A stretch of 7,518 bases of DNA from Methanomicrobiales archaeon (GTDB lineage Archaea; Halobacteriota; Methanomicrobia; Methanomicrobiales; Methanospirillaceae), in NCBI GenBank assembly GCA_017883495.1, contig JADGNL010000075.1:1-7518 (forward strand), written 5' to 3'. The notes under the pieces are model-generated. The model did not search any database. It was given only the letters and a program-made list of their open reading frames with translations, and was not told the DNA's origin. Numbering within the stretch: the first letter of the stretch is position 1; every line of letters begins with the position of its first letter. Made by a program: the position numbers and the translations under genes. This document shows, one piece after another, positions 1 through 5,463 of this stretch.

Positions 1-1871
1 ACGTCTGCACGCGCGTGGGCACCCCGGTCTACGACGCCCACCTGATCGACGTCGGGCGCGGGTTCGAGGCCCACGACAACGCGAACCTGCAGGAGAACGC
101 CGAGACCTCGCACAAGAAGAAGGCCGACAAGATCTCCAAGGAGCAGTACCTGCTCCAGCTCCCGCCCGAGATCGCGGACCACCACCTCTCGGGCGACCTG
201 CATATTCACGACCTCGAGTACTTCGGCACGCGTCCCTTCTGCCAGGACTGGGACCTGCGCTACTTCCTCTACTACGGCCTGATGCCCGACGGCAACGGGA
301 CCAAGGCCTCGGTCGCGGGCCCGGCCAAGCGGGCCGAGGTGGCCGTGCTCCACGCGGTGAAAGCGCTCGGCTCGGCCCAGACGAACTTCGCGGGCGGGCA
401 GGGCTACTACAACTTCCTGACCTTCCTCGCGCCGTACCTCGAGGGGATGCCGTACGACGAGATCAAGCAGCTGATGCAGATGTTCGTCTACGAGATGACG
501 CAGATGATGGTCGCGCGGGGCGGCCAGCTCGTCTTCTCCTCGGTCCAGCTCTCGCCGGGCGTGCCCGCGCTCTGGAAGGACAAGCCCTGCGTGTACAAGG
601 GCAAGGTCTGGGACGGCGAGCAGGCCCCGCACCGGTGCTACGGCGAGTTCGAGCGCGAGGTCCGGCTCCTCTTCCTCGGGCTGATGGACGTCATGCTCGA
701 GGGCGACGCCTGGGGCAAGCCGTTCAACTTCCCCAAGCCCGAGATCTCGATCGAGCCCGACTTCATGTCCGAGGACGAGGCCTTCAACGGAGCGCACCCG
801 GACCTGCCGACGTACCGCGAGCTCTACCTCCGATCATTCGAGCTCGCGTCGAAGTTCGGGACGCCGTACTACGACAACCAGCTCCCCGCGTACCGCGGCG
901 CGGGCAAGGGGATCTCCTGCTACCAGTGCTGCGCGTACCAGTTCTCGAGCCTGGCGGAGAACGACTCGGGCTTCGACGACAAGCTCTACTTCAGGGACGG
1001 CAAGCACTTCTCCATGGGCTCCTGGCAGGTGGTCTCGGTCAACTGTCCGCGGGCCGCGTACATCGCCGAGGGCTCGGACGACCGGCTCTTCGCCGAGCTC
1101 AAGGGGCTGATGGACAAGGCCGTCGAGACCTTCCGGATCAAGCGGCGCTGGATGAACATCGTCCGCGGCAACGGCCGGATGCCGTTTGCCATGCAGCGGC
1201 CGAAGGACCCGAACACGGGCGACCGCGGGGCCGTCGCGGTCGACCTCGACCCGCTGGTCTACACCATCGGGGTGGTCGGGGTCAACGAGATGGTCCAGCA
1301 CCACTGCGGCTCGCAGCTCCACGAGACCCGCGAAGCGTTCAAACTCGCCGTCCGCGCCATGACCGAGCTCGAGCTCTACGCGCGCGAGCTCTCGGCGAAG
1401 CACGGCATGGAGATCGCGCTCGCCCGGACGCCGGCCGAGACTACCGGGCAGCGGTTCGCGGTCGCGGACCTGCTCGACCGCCGCTTCCGGCCGCACGCGG
1501 TCAAAGTGATCAAGGGCGACCTCGAGGACGGGCTCCGCCGGCTCGGGACCTCGACGGACCTGCCGATCTATTACACGAACGGCACGCACGTCGCCCCCGG
1601 CGCGCCCGTGCCGCTGACGAAGCGGATGGAGCTCGAGCACGTCTTCTTCCCGATCGTGGACGGCGGGAACATCTTCCACATCTGGCTCGGCGAGCGCCGG
1701 CCCGATCCCCGCGGGCTGATGGAGATGGCCTTCAACCTCTGCCGCAAGACCCAGATAGGGTACTTCGCCTTCACGCGCGATCTGACGGTCGGGCTCCGCC
1801 AGTTCCGCGAGCACCGGCCCGACTCCCGGCTCGAGTCCTTCGGCCTCGTCGACGCCCGGGCCGAGGTGTGA
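1..1871 (+). CDS. nrdD: Anaerobic (class III) ribonucleoside-triphosphate reductase large subunit, 5' partial, lacking the C-terminal glycyl-radical domain
   Basis: Class III reductases make deoxyribonucleotides from ribonucleotides in anaerobes, using a glycyl radical installed by the radical-SAM activase NrdG. The frame is open at base 3, so the true start lies upstream; the first in-window start codon is GTG at 15, used here for numbering. Visible family landmarks are HIHDLEYF followed by Cys76 (probable first redox Cys), a Cys302/305/306 cluster in GISCYQCCAYQF that probably holds the thiyl-radical Cys, YYTNGTHVAP, GGNIFHIWLGE near 550-560 and QIGYFAFTRDLTV at 580-592. Family members continue from there into a four-Cys zinc ribbon and an RV(T/S)GY glycyl loop. 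This protein instead has 26 Cys-free residues (LESFGLVDARAEV at the end) and a TGA. Neither other forward frame supplies the missing part, and no nrdG follows. Family assignment is firm; whether the product is active, works with a radical subunit in trans, or is decaying is unknown. Confidence 0.88.
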   Translation, partial: VCTRVGTPVYDAHLIDVGRGFEAHDNANLQENAETSHKKKADKISKEQYLLQLPPEIADHHLSGDLHIHDLEYFGTRPFCQDWDLRYFLYYGLMPDGNGTKASVAGPAKRAEVAVLHAVKALGSAQTNFAGGQGYYNFLTFLAPYLEGMPYDEIKQLMQMFVYEMTQMMVARGGQLVFSSVQLSPGVPALWKDKPCVYKGKVWDGEQAPHRCYGEFEREVRLLFLGLMDVMLEGDAWGKPFNFPKPEISIEPDFMSEDEAFNGAHPDLPTYRELYLRSFELASKFGTPYYDNQLPAYRGAGKGISCYQCCAYQFSSLAENDSGFDDKLYFRDGKHFSMGSWQVVSVNCPRAAYIAEGSDDRLFAELKGLMDKAVETFRIKRRWMNIVRGNGRMPFAMQRPKDPNTGDRGAVAVDLDPLVYTIGVVGVNEMVQHHCGSQLHETREAFKLAVRAMTELELYARELSAKHGMEIALARTPAETTGQRFAVADLLDRRFRPHAVKVIKGDLEDGLRRLGTSTDLPIYYTNGTHVAPGAPVPLTKRMELEHVFFPIVDGGNIFHIWLGERRPDPRGLMEMAFNLCRKTQIGYFAFTRDLTVGLRQFREHRPDSRLESFGLVDARAEV

Positions 1872-1942
1872 CCGCCGCGGCGAGCCCGGTGTGCAGGCGG
1901 AGACGGACTCCCGGACCAGGCTCGCCCGCCGGGATCACTGCA

Positions 1943-1957
1943 TATGGAAATATAGAA
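1943..1957 (+). promoter_or_regulatory. Candidate archaeal BRE/TATA promoter for the GRAM-like gene
   Basis: An AT-rich island, GGAAATATAGAA, stands out in GC-rich sequence between two genes. GGAAA can serve as the TFB element and TATAG as the TATA box. Start of transcription would fall about 25 bases downstream, near 1978, giving a leader of roughly 15 bases that contains the ribosome-binding site GGTGGTGG (1979-1985 region). Assigned by eye only. Confidence 0.4.
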
Positions 1958-1992
1958 CGGGCACCGAGATCCTATCCGGTGGTGGAAGACGC

Positions 1993-2307
1993 ATGGAGTC
2001 GTTACGGGAAGACGAACGGATCATCGTGCAGGACGCTGCGAGGTCGGACTTCTTCGGGAAGGGTACGCTGTACCTCACGACCCGCCGGCTGGTCTTCGAG
2101 GTCCCCGCCGGGGGGCTCCTCTCCCGCTCCTCAGAGACGAGGATCGATCAGCCGGTCGACTCCATAGGCTCGTTCGGCGTCGCTGGCCGGAAATCCCTGG
2201 AAGTCCACTTCGAGGGAAATATGGAACCCTCCACTCTTCATGTCGATAACCCTGAGAAGTGGGAGACCGCTATCACGGCCGTGAAAGTGATGAGCGGCGA
2301 GACGTAG
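1993..2307 (+). CDS. Small GRAM/PH-like domain protein (104 aa)
   Basis: The product resembles a single GRAM or bacterial PH-like domain. Residues 22-36 read GKGTLYLTTRRLVFE, the typical beta-strand signature of this fold. An 'RIDQPVDSIGSF' segment, an LEVHF strand and a closing VDNPEKWETAI helix follow in the usual order. Such domains often bind lipids or act as protein-docking modules; the ligand here cannot be told. There is no signal peptide or membrane segment, so it is probably cytosolic or peripheral. ATG at 1993 was chosen because GGTGGTGG sits just upstream and because the domain begins directly after it; the frame extends to 1891 but that extension has no domain-like sequence. Codon use is less GC-biased (Aat, Act, Ctt, Cat, Gat, Cct are present) than in the flanking genes, which may reflect transfer or weak expression. 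It is not an nrdG, although it follows nrdD. Confidence 0.7.
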   Translation: MESLREDERIIVQDAARSDFFGKGTLYLTTRRLVFEVPAGGLLSRSSETRIDQPVDSIGSFGVAGRKSLEVHFEGNMEPSTLHVDNPEKWETAITAVKVMSGET

Positions 2308-2336
2308 CCCGGACTCTCGCCCGGCGAGATCGCGGT

Positions 2337-2363
2337 GCGAACGCGGATGCCGCCCGCGTTCGC
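2337..2363 (+). other. Perfect 10-bp stem-loop downstream of the GRAM-like gene
   Basis: GCGAACGCGG (2337-2346) and CCGCGTTCGC (2354-2363) are exact reverse complements around a 7-base loop. The structure lies 29 bases past the stop codon of the GRAM-like gene. No T-run follows, so it is not a classical terminator; it could stabilise the 3' end of the message or be a protein-binding dyad. Confidence 0.5.
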
Positions 2364-2408
2364 GGCCGCCGCCCTCGAGGGTCGGTCCACCGATGGGGGT
2401 GCACGGAC

Positions 2409-2465
2409 ATGAATGAGACCTCCCGGAGCTGCGGTATGCCGCTCGAACGGGCGCTGCGATGGTGA
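2409..2465 (+). pseudogene. 18-codon zinc-ribbon-like remnant or microprotein
   Basis: The frame encodes MNETSRSCGMPLERALRW. GGGGGTG (2395-2401) lies seven bases before the ATG, a good Shine-Dalgarno match. The run Cys-Gly-Met-Pro-Leu-Glu after a short polar N-terminus is typical of the small 'CxxCGMPLE' zinc-ribbon proteins of archaea and bacteria (PF12674-like), which normally continue for 60 or more residues with further Cys pairs. Here the first Cys of the pair is absent, the frame stops eleven codons after the only Cys (W then TGA), and neither other frame downstream restores the family. The simplest reading is a broken zinc-ribbon gene that kept its translation start. A genuine small peptide or leader peptide is the alternative. 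Confidence is low because the match is very short. Confidence 0.3.
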
Positions 2466-2466
2466 C

Positions 2467-2507
2467 GGCCTTCACCGTGACCCTGCCGCGCTGGCGGTGA
2501 AGAGGCC
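2467..2507 (+). terminator. Candidate terminator-like stem-loop upstream of the oxidoreductase gene
   Basis: GGCCTTCACCG (2467-2477) pairs with CGGTGAAG-A-GGCC (2495-2507), 11 base pairs with one bulged A and a 17-base loop. A TATTTT tract follows at 2521-2526, thirteen bases after the stem, further than in a standard intrinsic terminator. The hairpin starts two bases after the stop of the 18-codon frame, so it could end that transcript; equally the AT-rich tract could be part of the next promoter. Confidence 0.35.
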
Positions 2508-2554
2508 GGCCCTCCATACCTATTTTCCGGACCGGCGACCGCTTCCCGGACTGA

Positions 2555-2646
2555 CCGGGCTCCGCAAACTACTTGCCGGCCCGCGGGGATAGGTCCGCTT
2601 CGTCCATGGGCCGCACGGGGCCGGAGACCGTTCCCGCGGAGCCCGG
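2555..2646 (+). repeat. 11-bp inverted repeat in the oxidoreductase leader
   Basis: CCGGGCTCCGC (2555-2565) is the exact reverse complement of GCGGAGCCCGG (2636-2646), separated by 70 bases. The right arm ends 17 bases before the preferred start at 2664 and covers the GGAG that would serve the alternative start at 2652. If both arms are transcribed they could fold over that site. In sequence this GC-rich a chance match is quite possible. Confidence 0.35.
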
Positions 2647-2663
2647 ACGCGATGGAGATTGGT

Positions 2664-4490
2664 ATGAACGGATATGCAGGAACGCTCCTGTACGCGGACC
2701 TCTCCCGCGGCACACTCGAGAAGCGGCCGTATCCGCCCGAGCTGCAGCGCCTGTACCTCGGGGGACGGGGTCTCGGCGTCAGGCTCGTCAGCGATATGGT
2801 CGCCCCGGACACGGACCCGCTCTCTCCGGAGAACGTCGTCGTCCTGGCCACCGGCCCCCTCACCGGCTCCGGCGTCCCGCTCGGAGCCCGGCACCAGTTC
2901 GTCTCGAAGTCGCCCCTGAACGGCACCCTCTGCTCCTCGGACAGCGGAGCCTTCCTCGGCCACCAGCTCAAGCTCGCGGACTTCGACGCGGTCGTGGTCA
3001 GCGGCCGGGCGGAGAGGCCCGTTTACCTCTGGCTCGCCGGGGGAGAGGCCGAGCTCCGCGACGCCGCCCCCTTCTGGGGCATGACGGTCAACGAGACCAC
3101 GGCCGGGGTCCGGGCGGACGTCGGCGAGGCACGCGCGAGCGTCGCCTGCATCGGCCCGGCCGGCGAGCGACTCTCGCGGATCGCGTGCGTGATGAGCGAC
3201 AACCACCGGGCGGCCGGCCGCGGCGGGCTCGGGGCGGTGATGGGCTCGAAGAACCTCAAGGCCGTCGCGGCCCGGGGGGAGGGGAAGGTGCCGATCGCCG
3301 ACCCGGAGCGGACGAAGGAGGCGATCGCCTCCATGCGGACGAAGATGCTCGCGGGGCCGGTGACGAGCCGGTCGCTCACGGACTACGGCACGGACGTGCT
3401 GATGAACCTGATCAACGAGAGCGGCATCCTCCCGACCCGCAACCACCAGTCCGCCTACTTCCCGAACACGGACGCCATCTCGGGCGAGCGGATGGCCGCG
3501 ACGACCCTCGTCCGGAAGAAGCCGTGCTTCGCCTGCTTCGTCGCGTGCGGGCGCGGCACGAAGATCGACGGCGTCGAAGGGGAGGGCCCGGAGTACGAGA
3601 ACGCCTGGGCGTTCGGGGCGGACTGCGGGGTGGACGACCTGGCCTGGGTGACGCGGACGAACTTCCTCTGCAACGACCTCGGGCTCGACGCGATGTCGGC
3701 CGGGGTCACGATCGCCTGCGCCATGGAGCTCTCGGAGAAGGGGTACCTCCCCGAGACGATCCGGTTCGGCGACGCGGCCGCGGTCCACGAGCTGGTCCGG
3801 AAGATGGGATACCGCGAGGGGATCGGCGACGAGATGGCGGACGGGTCGTACCGGTTCGCTGCGAGGTACGGTCACCCCGAACTCTCGATGAGCGTCAAGA
3901 AGATGGAGCTCGCCGCGTACGACCCGCGCGGGCTCCAGGGGATGGGGCTCGCGTACGCCACCGGGGTCCGGGGCGGGGACCACATCAACGGGTACATGAT
4001 CTCGGCCGAGGTCCTGGGCGTCCCCGAGAAGCTCGACCCGTACGTGAACGACGGCAAGGCGGTCTGGACCAGGGCGTTCCAGGACATGACCGCCGCGATC
4101 GACGCGGCCGGGATCTGCCTCTTCACCTCCCTCGCGCCGCTCGCCGCCGCCGATTATGCGGCCATGGTCTCGGCCGTGACGGGCCTGCCCGTCGACGCCG
4201 ACGGGTTCATGCGGATCGGCGAGCGCATCTGGACCGTGCAGAAGCTCTTCAACCTGCGGGCGGGGTACGGGAAGGCCGACGACACCCTGCCCGACCGGCT
4301 GCTGACCGAGCCCCTGCGGGAGGGCGCGCCGAAGGGACGGGTCTGGAGCCGGCAGCCCCTGCTCGACGAGTACTACCGCGTGCGGGGCTGGGACGAGGAG
4401 GGCGTGCCGACCCGGGAGAAGCTCGCCGAGCTCGGGCTCGCGGGACCGGGTGCGGCGGCGACCCCGGAGCCGATCGCGATCATCAAGTAG
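2664..4490 (+). CDS. aor: Aldehyde:ferredoxin oxidoreductase (tungsten bis-pterin enzyme)
   Basis: Family enzymes oxidise aldehydes to carboxylic acids, or the reverse, using a tungsten bis-pyranopterin centre and one [4Fe-4S] cluster, exchanging electrons with ferredoxin in the cytoplasm. From ATG 2664 the protein has 608 residues, close to the Pyrococcus furiosus AOR. The cluster ligands are Cys288, Cys291, Cys295 (CFACFVAC) and Cys485 in AAGICLF. Pterin-site motifs are AAGRGGLGAVMGSKNLKA (about 184-200), DLGLD at 338-342, and Asp480 before the last Cys. DPRGLQGMGLAYATG starts at 420 and His440 in RGGDH fits the active-site His. ATG 2664 was preferred over in-frame ATG 2652 because the family N-terminus is M-x-GYAG, because GGAG (2654-2657) lies six bases upstream, and because the cysteine numbers then equal those recalled for the Pyrococcus enzyme. 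A CBS protein follows after 44 bases with no terminator between. Substrate cannot be read from sequence; no pterin-synthesis gene (MoaD-like) is adjacent. Confidence 0.93.
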   Translation: MNGYAGTLLYADLSRGTLEKRPYPPELQRLYLGGRGLGVRLVSDMVAPDTDPLSPENVVVLATGPLTGSGVPLGARHQFVSKSPLNGTLCSSDSGAFLGHQLKLADFDAVVVSGRAERPVYLWLAGGEAELRDAAPFWGMTVNETTAGVRADVGEARASVACIGPAGERLSRIACVMSDNHRAAGRGGLGAVMGSKNLKAVAARGEGKVPIADPERTKEAIASMRTKMLAGPVTSRSLTDYGTDVLMNLINESGILPTRNHQSAYFPNTDAISGERMAATTLVRKKPCFACFVACGRGTKIDGVEGEGPEYENAWAFGADCGVDDLAWVTRTNFLCNDLGLDAMSAGVTIACAMELSEKGYLPETIRFGDAAAVHELVRKMGYREGIGDEMADGSYRFAARYGHPELSMSVKKMELAAYDPRGLQGMGLAYATGVRGGDHINGYMISAEVLGVPEKLDPYVNDGKAVWTRAFQDMTAAIDAAGICLFTSLAPLAAADYAAMVSAVTGLPVDADGFMRIGERIWTVQKLFNLRAGYGKADDTLPDRLLTEPLREGAPKGRVWSRQPLLDEYYRVRGWDEEGVPTREKLAELGLAGPGAAATPEPIAIIK

Positions 4491-4534
4491 GTCCGGGCCC
4501 ATTACGCCGGCCGATCCCGGGAGGGGACCTGGAA

Positions 4535-4960
4535 GTGCCATTGGTGGACTGCATCAGAGATGACGTGGTGACCGCGTCGCCGGAGGAGCGCGTGGCCGTG
4601 ATCGCGAGGATGATGGACGAGCGGAACGTGGGGAGCGTCGTGATCGAGCGCGACGGCTGCCCGGTCGGGATCGTGACCGACCGCGACCTGGCCGTGCGCG
4701 TCTGCGCCCGGAACGTCGACCCCGAGAGCACGAGCGTGCGGGACGTGATGACCTGCGACCCCTTCGTCGCGGGCCGGAACGATACGCTCTGGAACGTGAT
4801 GGAGTGCGTGCGGGAACAGGGGGTGCGGCGGTTCCCGGTCGTGGACGACGACAGCCGGCTCGTCGGGATCGTCACCATGGACGACGTCGTCCGGATCCTC
4901 GCGAGCGAGATGAACTGCGTCACGGAGATCGTCCGGGAGTCGTCGCCGACGGCCCGGTGA
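4535..4960 (+). CDS. Tandem CBS-domain protein (141 aa), probable adenine-nucleotide sensor
   Basis: The protein is essentially one CBS pair (Bateman module). CBS1 spans about residues 5-62 with VGIVTDRDLAVRV (44-56), and CBS2 about 70-126 with RRFPVVDDDSRLVGIVTMDDVV. CBS pairs commonly bind AMP, ATP or S-adenosylmethionine; Asp49 and Asp116/117 after GIVT are where ribose-contacting acidic residues usually sit. No other domain, signal peptide or membrane segment is present. GTG 4535 is chosen because GGAGG (4520-4524) lies ten bases before it and CBS1 begins directly afterwards; the GTG at 4544 would be too far from that site. It lies 44 bases behind the aldehyde oxidoreductase gene and shares its terminator, suggesting co-transcription and a regulatory link (inference). 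Six cysteines (6, 42, 57, 74, 91, 128) is a high count for a CBS-only protein and could permit redox or metal effects. Confidence 0.87.
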   Translation: MPLVDCIRDDVVTASPEERVAVIARMMDERNVGSVVIERDGCPVGIVTDRDLAVRVCARNVDPESTSVRDVMTCDPFVAGRNDTLWNVMECVREQGVRRFPVVDDDSRLVGIVTMDDVVRILASEMNCVTEIVRESSPTAR

Positions 4961-4993
4961 GGGATGCCCCACGAGGAGGCATCCTCTCTTTTT
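4961..4993 (+). terminator. Hairpin plus T5 terminator after the CBS gene
   Basis: GGATGCC (4962-4968) pairs perfectly with GGCATCC (4978-4984) around a 9-base loop, followed by TCTC and TTTTT (4989-4993). It begins directly after the CBS stop codon at 4958-4960. This is the clearest transcription end in the window and would close the oxidoreductase-CBS unit. Confidence 0.75.
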
Positions 4994-5098
4994 CGCACGA
5001 CGTCGGGCTGCGCTCCCGCCGGGGTCGGTTCGCCGCGACGATCGCGGACCCGGCGCTCGAACCGGAGCGTACCGGGACTCCTGGCGACAGGCCGAACC

Positions 5099-5110
5099 CG
5101 AAACCTTATG
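5099..5110 (+). promoter_or_regulatory. Archaeal BRE/TATA promoter of the 95-aa protein gene
   Basis: CGAAACCTTATG stands in GC-rich sequence and resembles a TFB element (CGAAA) followed by a TATA-like CCTTATG. It predicts a transcription start near 5131-5133, about 15 bases before the ATG at 5148, so the ribosome-binding site GGTGA (5136-5140) would just be included. The same CGAAACCT core precedes the phosphatase gene on the other strand. Two small dyads upstream (CCGCGA/TCGCGG at 5033-5047; CGCTC/GAGCG at 5054-5069) have no assigned role. Confidence 0.55.
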
Positions 5111-5147
5111 CCGACGAGAGGGATGTAACCAGAGTGGTGAGTGAGAG

Positions 5148-5435
5148 ATGGCAGATACGGACACCGGCATGATCGTCGACCACCCGCTCGCGGTCCGGGT
5201 GCAGCGCGAACGCGACGATCTCGCGGATCTCGTCGCCGACCTCGAGCGGGTCAGGTACATCACGGACTCGTTCCTGTTGATGAAGCACGGCGACGAGACG
5301 TACGTTCCCGACTTCGAGAACCCGGAGTTCCGGGAGATGAAGGTCGACATCGTTCGGATCACCGACAAGATCCAGGCGAGGATCGAGACGCTGGGCCAGC
5401 TCGACAGGGAGATCAAAGAGACATTCCGGCTCTGA
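5148..5435 (+). CDS. Hypothetical helical protein (95 aa), family not recognised
   Basis: No family was recognised. The product is acidic, has no Cys, no signal peptide and no membrane segment. Two long helices are likely: roughly residues 12-44 (LAVRVQRERDDLADLVADLE with hydrophobic residues at heptad-like spacing) and roughly 60-94 (REMKVDIVRITDKIQARIE onward). They are joined by a polar turn containing MKHGDETYVPDFENPEF, so a coiled-coil hairpin that dimerises is plausible. ATG 5148 is supported by GGTGA (5136-5140) seven bases upstream and by a strong-looking promoter. Codon use is the GC-rich host pattern, and the reading frame stands apart from both neighbours: a terminator lies upstream and the acyltransferase gene converges only 28 bases downstream. 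It appears to be a single-gene transcript. It could be a small adaptor or nucleic-acid-associated protein, but the sequence gives no direct sign of function. Confidence 0.8.
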   Translation: MADTDTGMIVDHPLAVRVQRERDDLADLVADLERVRYITDSFLLMKHGDETYVPDFENPEFREMKVDIVRITDKIQARIETLGQLDREIKETFRL

Positions 5436-5463
5436 CCGGACGTCGACCCCTCCGCCGGGACCG

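Larger units (their letters stand above)
2308..2663. other. Gene-poor, inverted-repeat-rich intergenic stretch
   Basis: This 356-base gap has no full-length gene on either strand; the long GC-driven open frames across it match no protein family. It contains, in order: a 5-bp dyad (TCTCG/CGAGA, 2315-2329), a perfect 10-bp stem-loop (2337-2363), the palindrome CCCTCGAGGG (2372-2381), the dyad TCGGT/ACCGA (2382-2393), an 18-codon frame with a ribosome-binding site (2409-2465), an 11-bp bulged stem-loop (2467-2507), the AT-rich stretch CCATACCTATTTTCC (2513-2527), and a long-range 11-bp inverted repeat (2555-2565 with 2636-2646). It may combine the 3' end of the GRAM-gene transcript, a remnant gene and the leader of the oxidoreductase gene, or it may encode a structured RNA. 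Confidence 0.6.

Noticed and set aside
1785..1990. Frameshift hiding the missing zinc ribbon and glycyl loop of the reductase
   Set aside because: All three forward frames were read from 1785 to about 1990; none encodes paired Cys motifs or an RVxGY sequence.
635..2167. Long plus-strand frame overlapping the reductase
   Set aside because: Its product is an Arg/Pro/Ala-rich string typical of out-of-frame GC-rich DNA; the overlapping frame carries the conserved NrdD motifs.
2573..4534. Apparent N-terminal extension of the CBS gene reading through the whole oxidoreductase region
   Set aside because: The translation is low-complexity Arg/Gly/Pro sequence, and the CBS gene has its own GTG start with a ribosome-binding site at 4520-4524.
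2520..4541. Minus-strand frame of over 600 codons opposite the oxidoreductase
   Set aside because: Third-position GC bias of the real gene removes stop codons on the opposite strand; the product shows no domain.
5000..5100. Possible tRNA suggested by GGTTCG and CTCGAACC segments before the 95-aa gene
   Set aside because: No acceptor stem, anticodon arm or correctly spaced T-arm can be built; only two short dyads exist.
5436..5463. Bidirectional terminator between the two convergent genes
   Set aside because: The 28-base gap has no T-run on either strand and only a weak CCGG/CCGG dyad.
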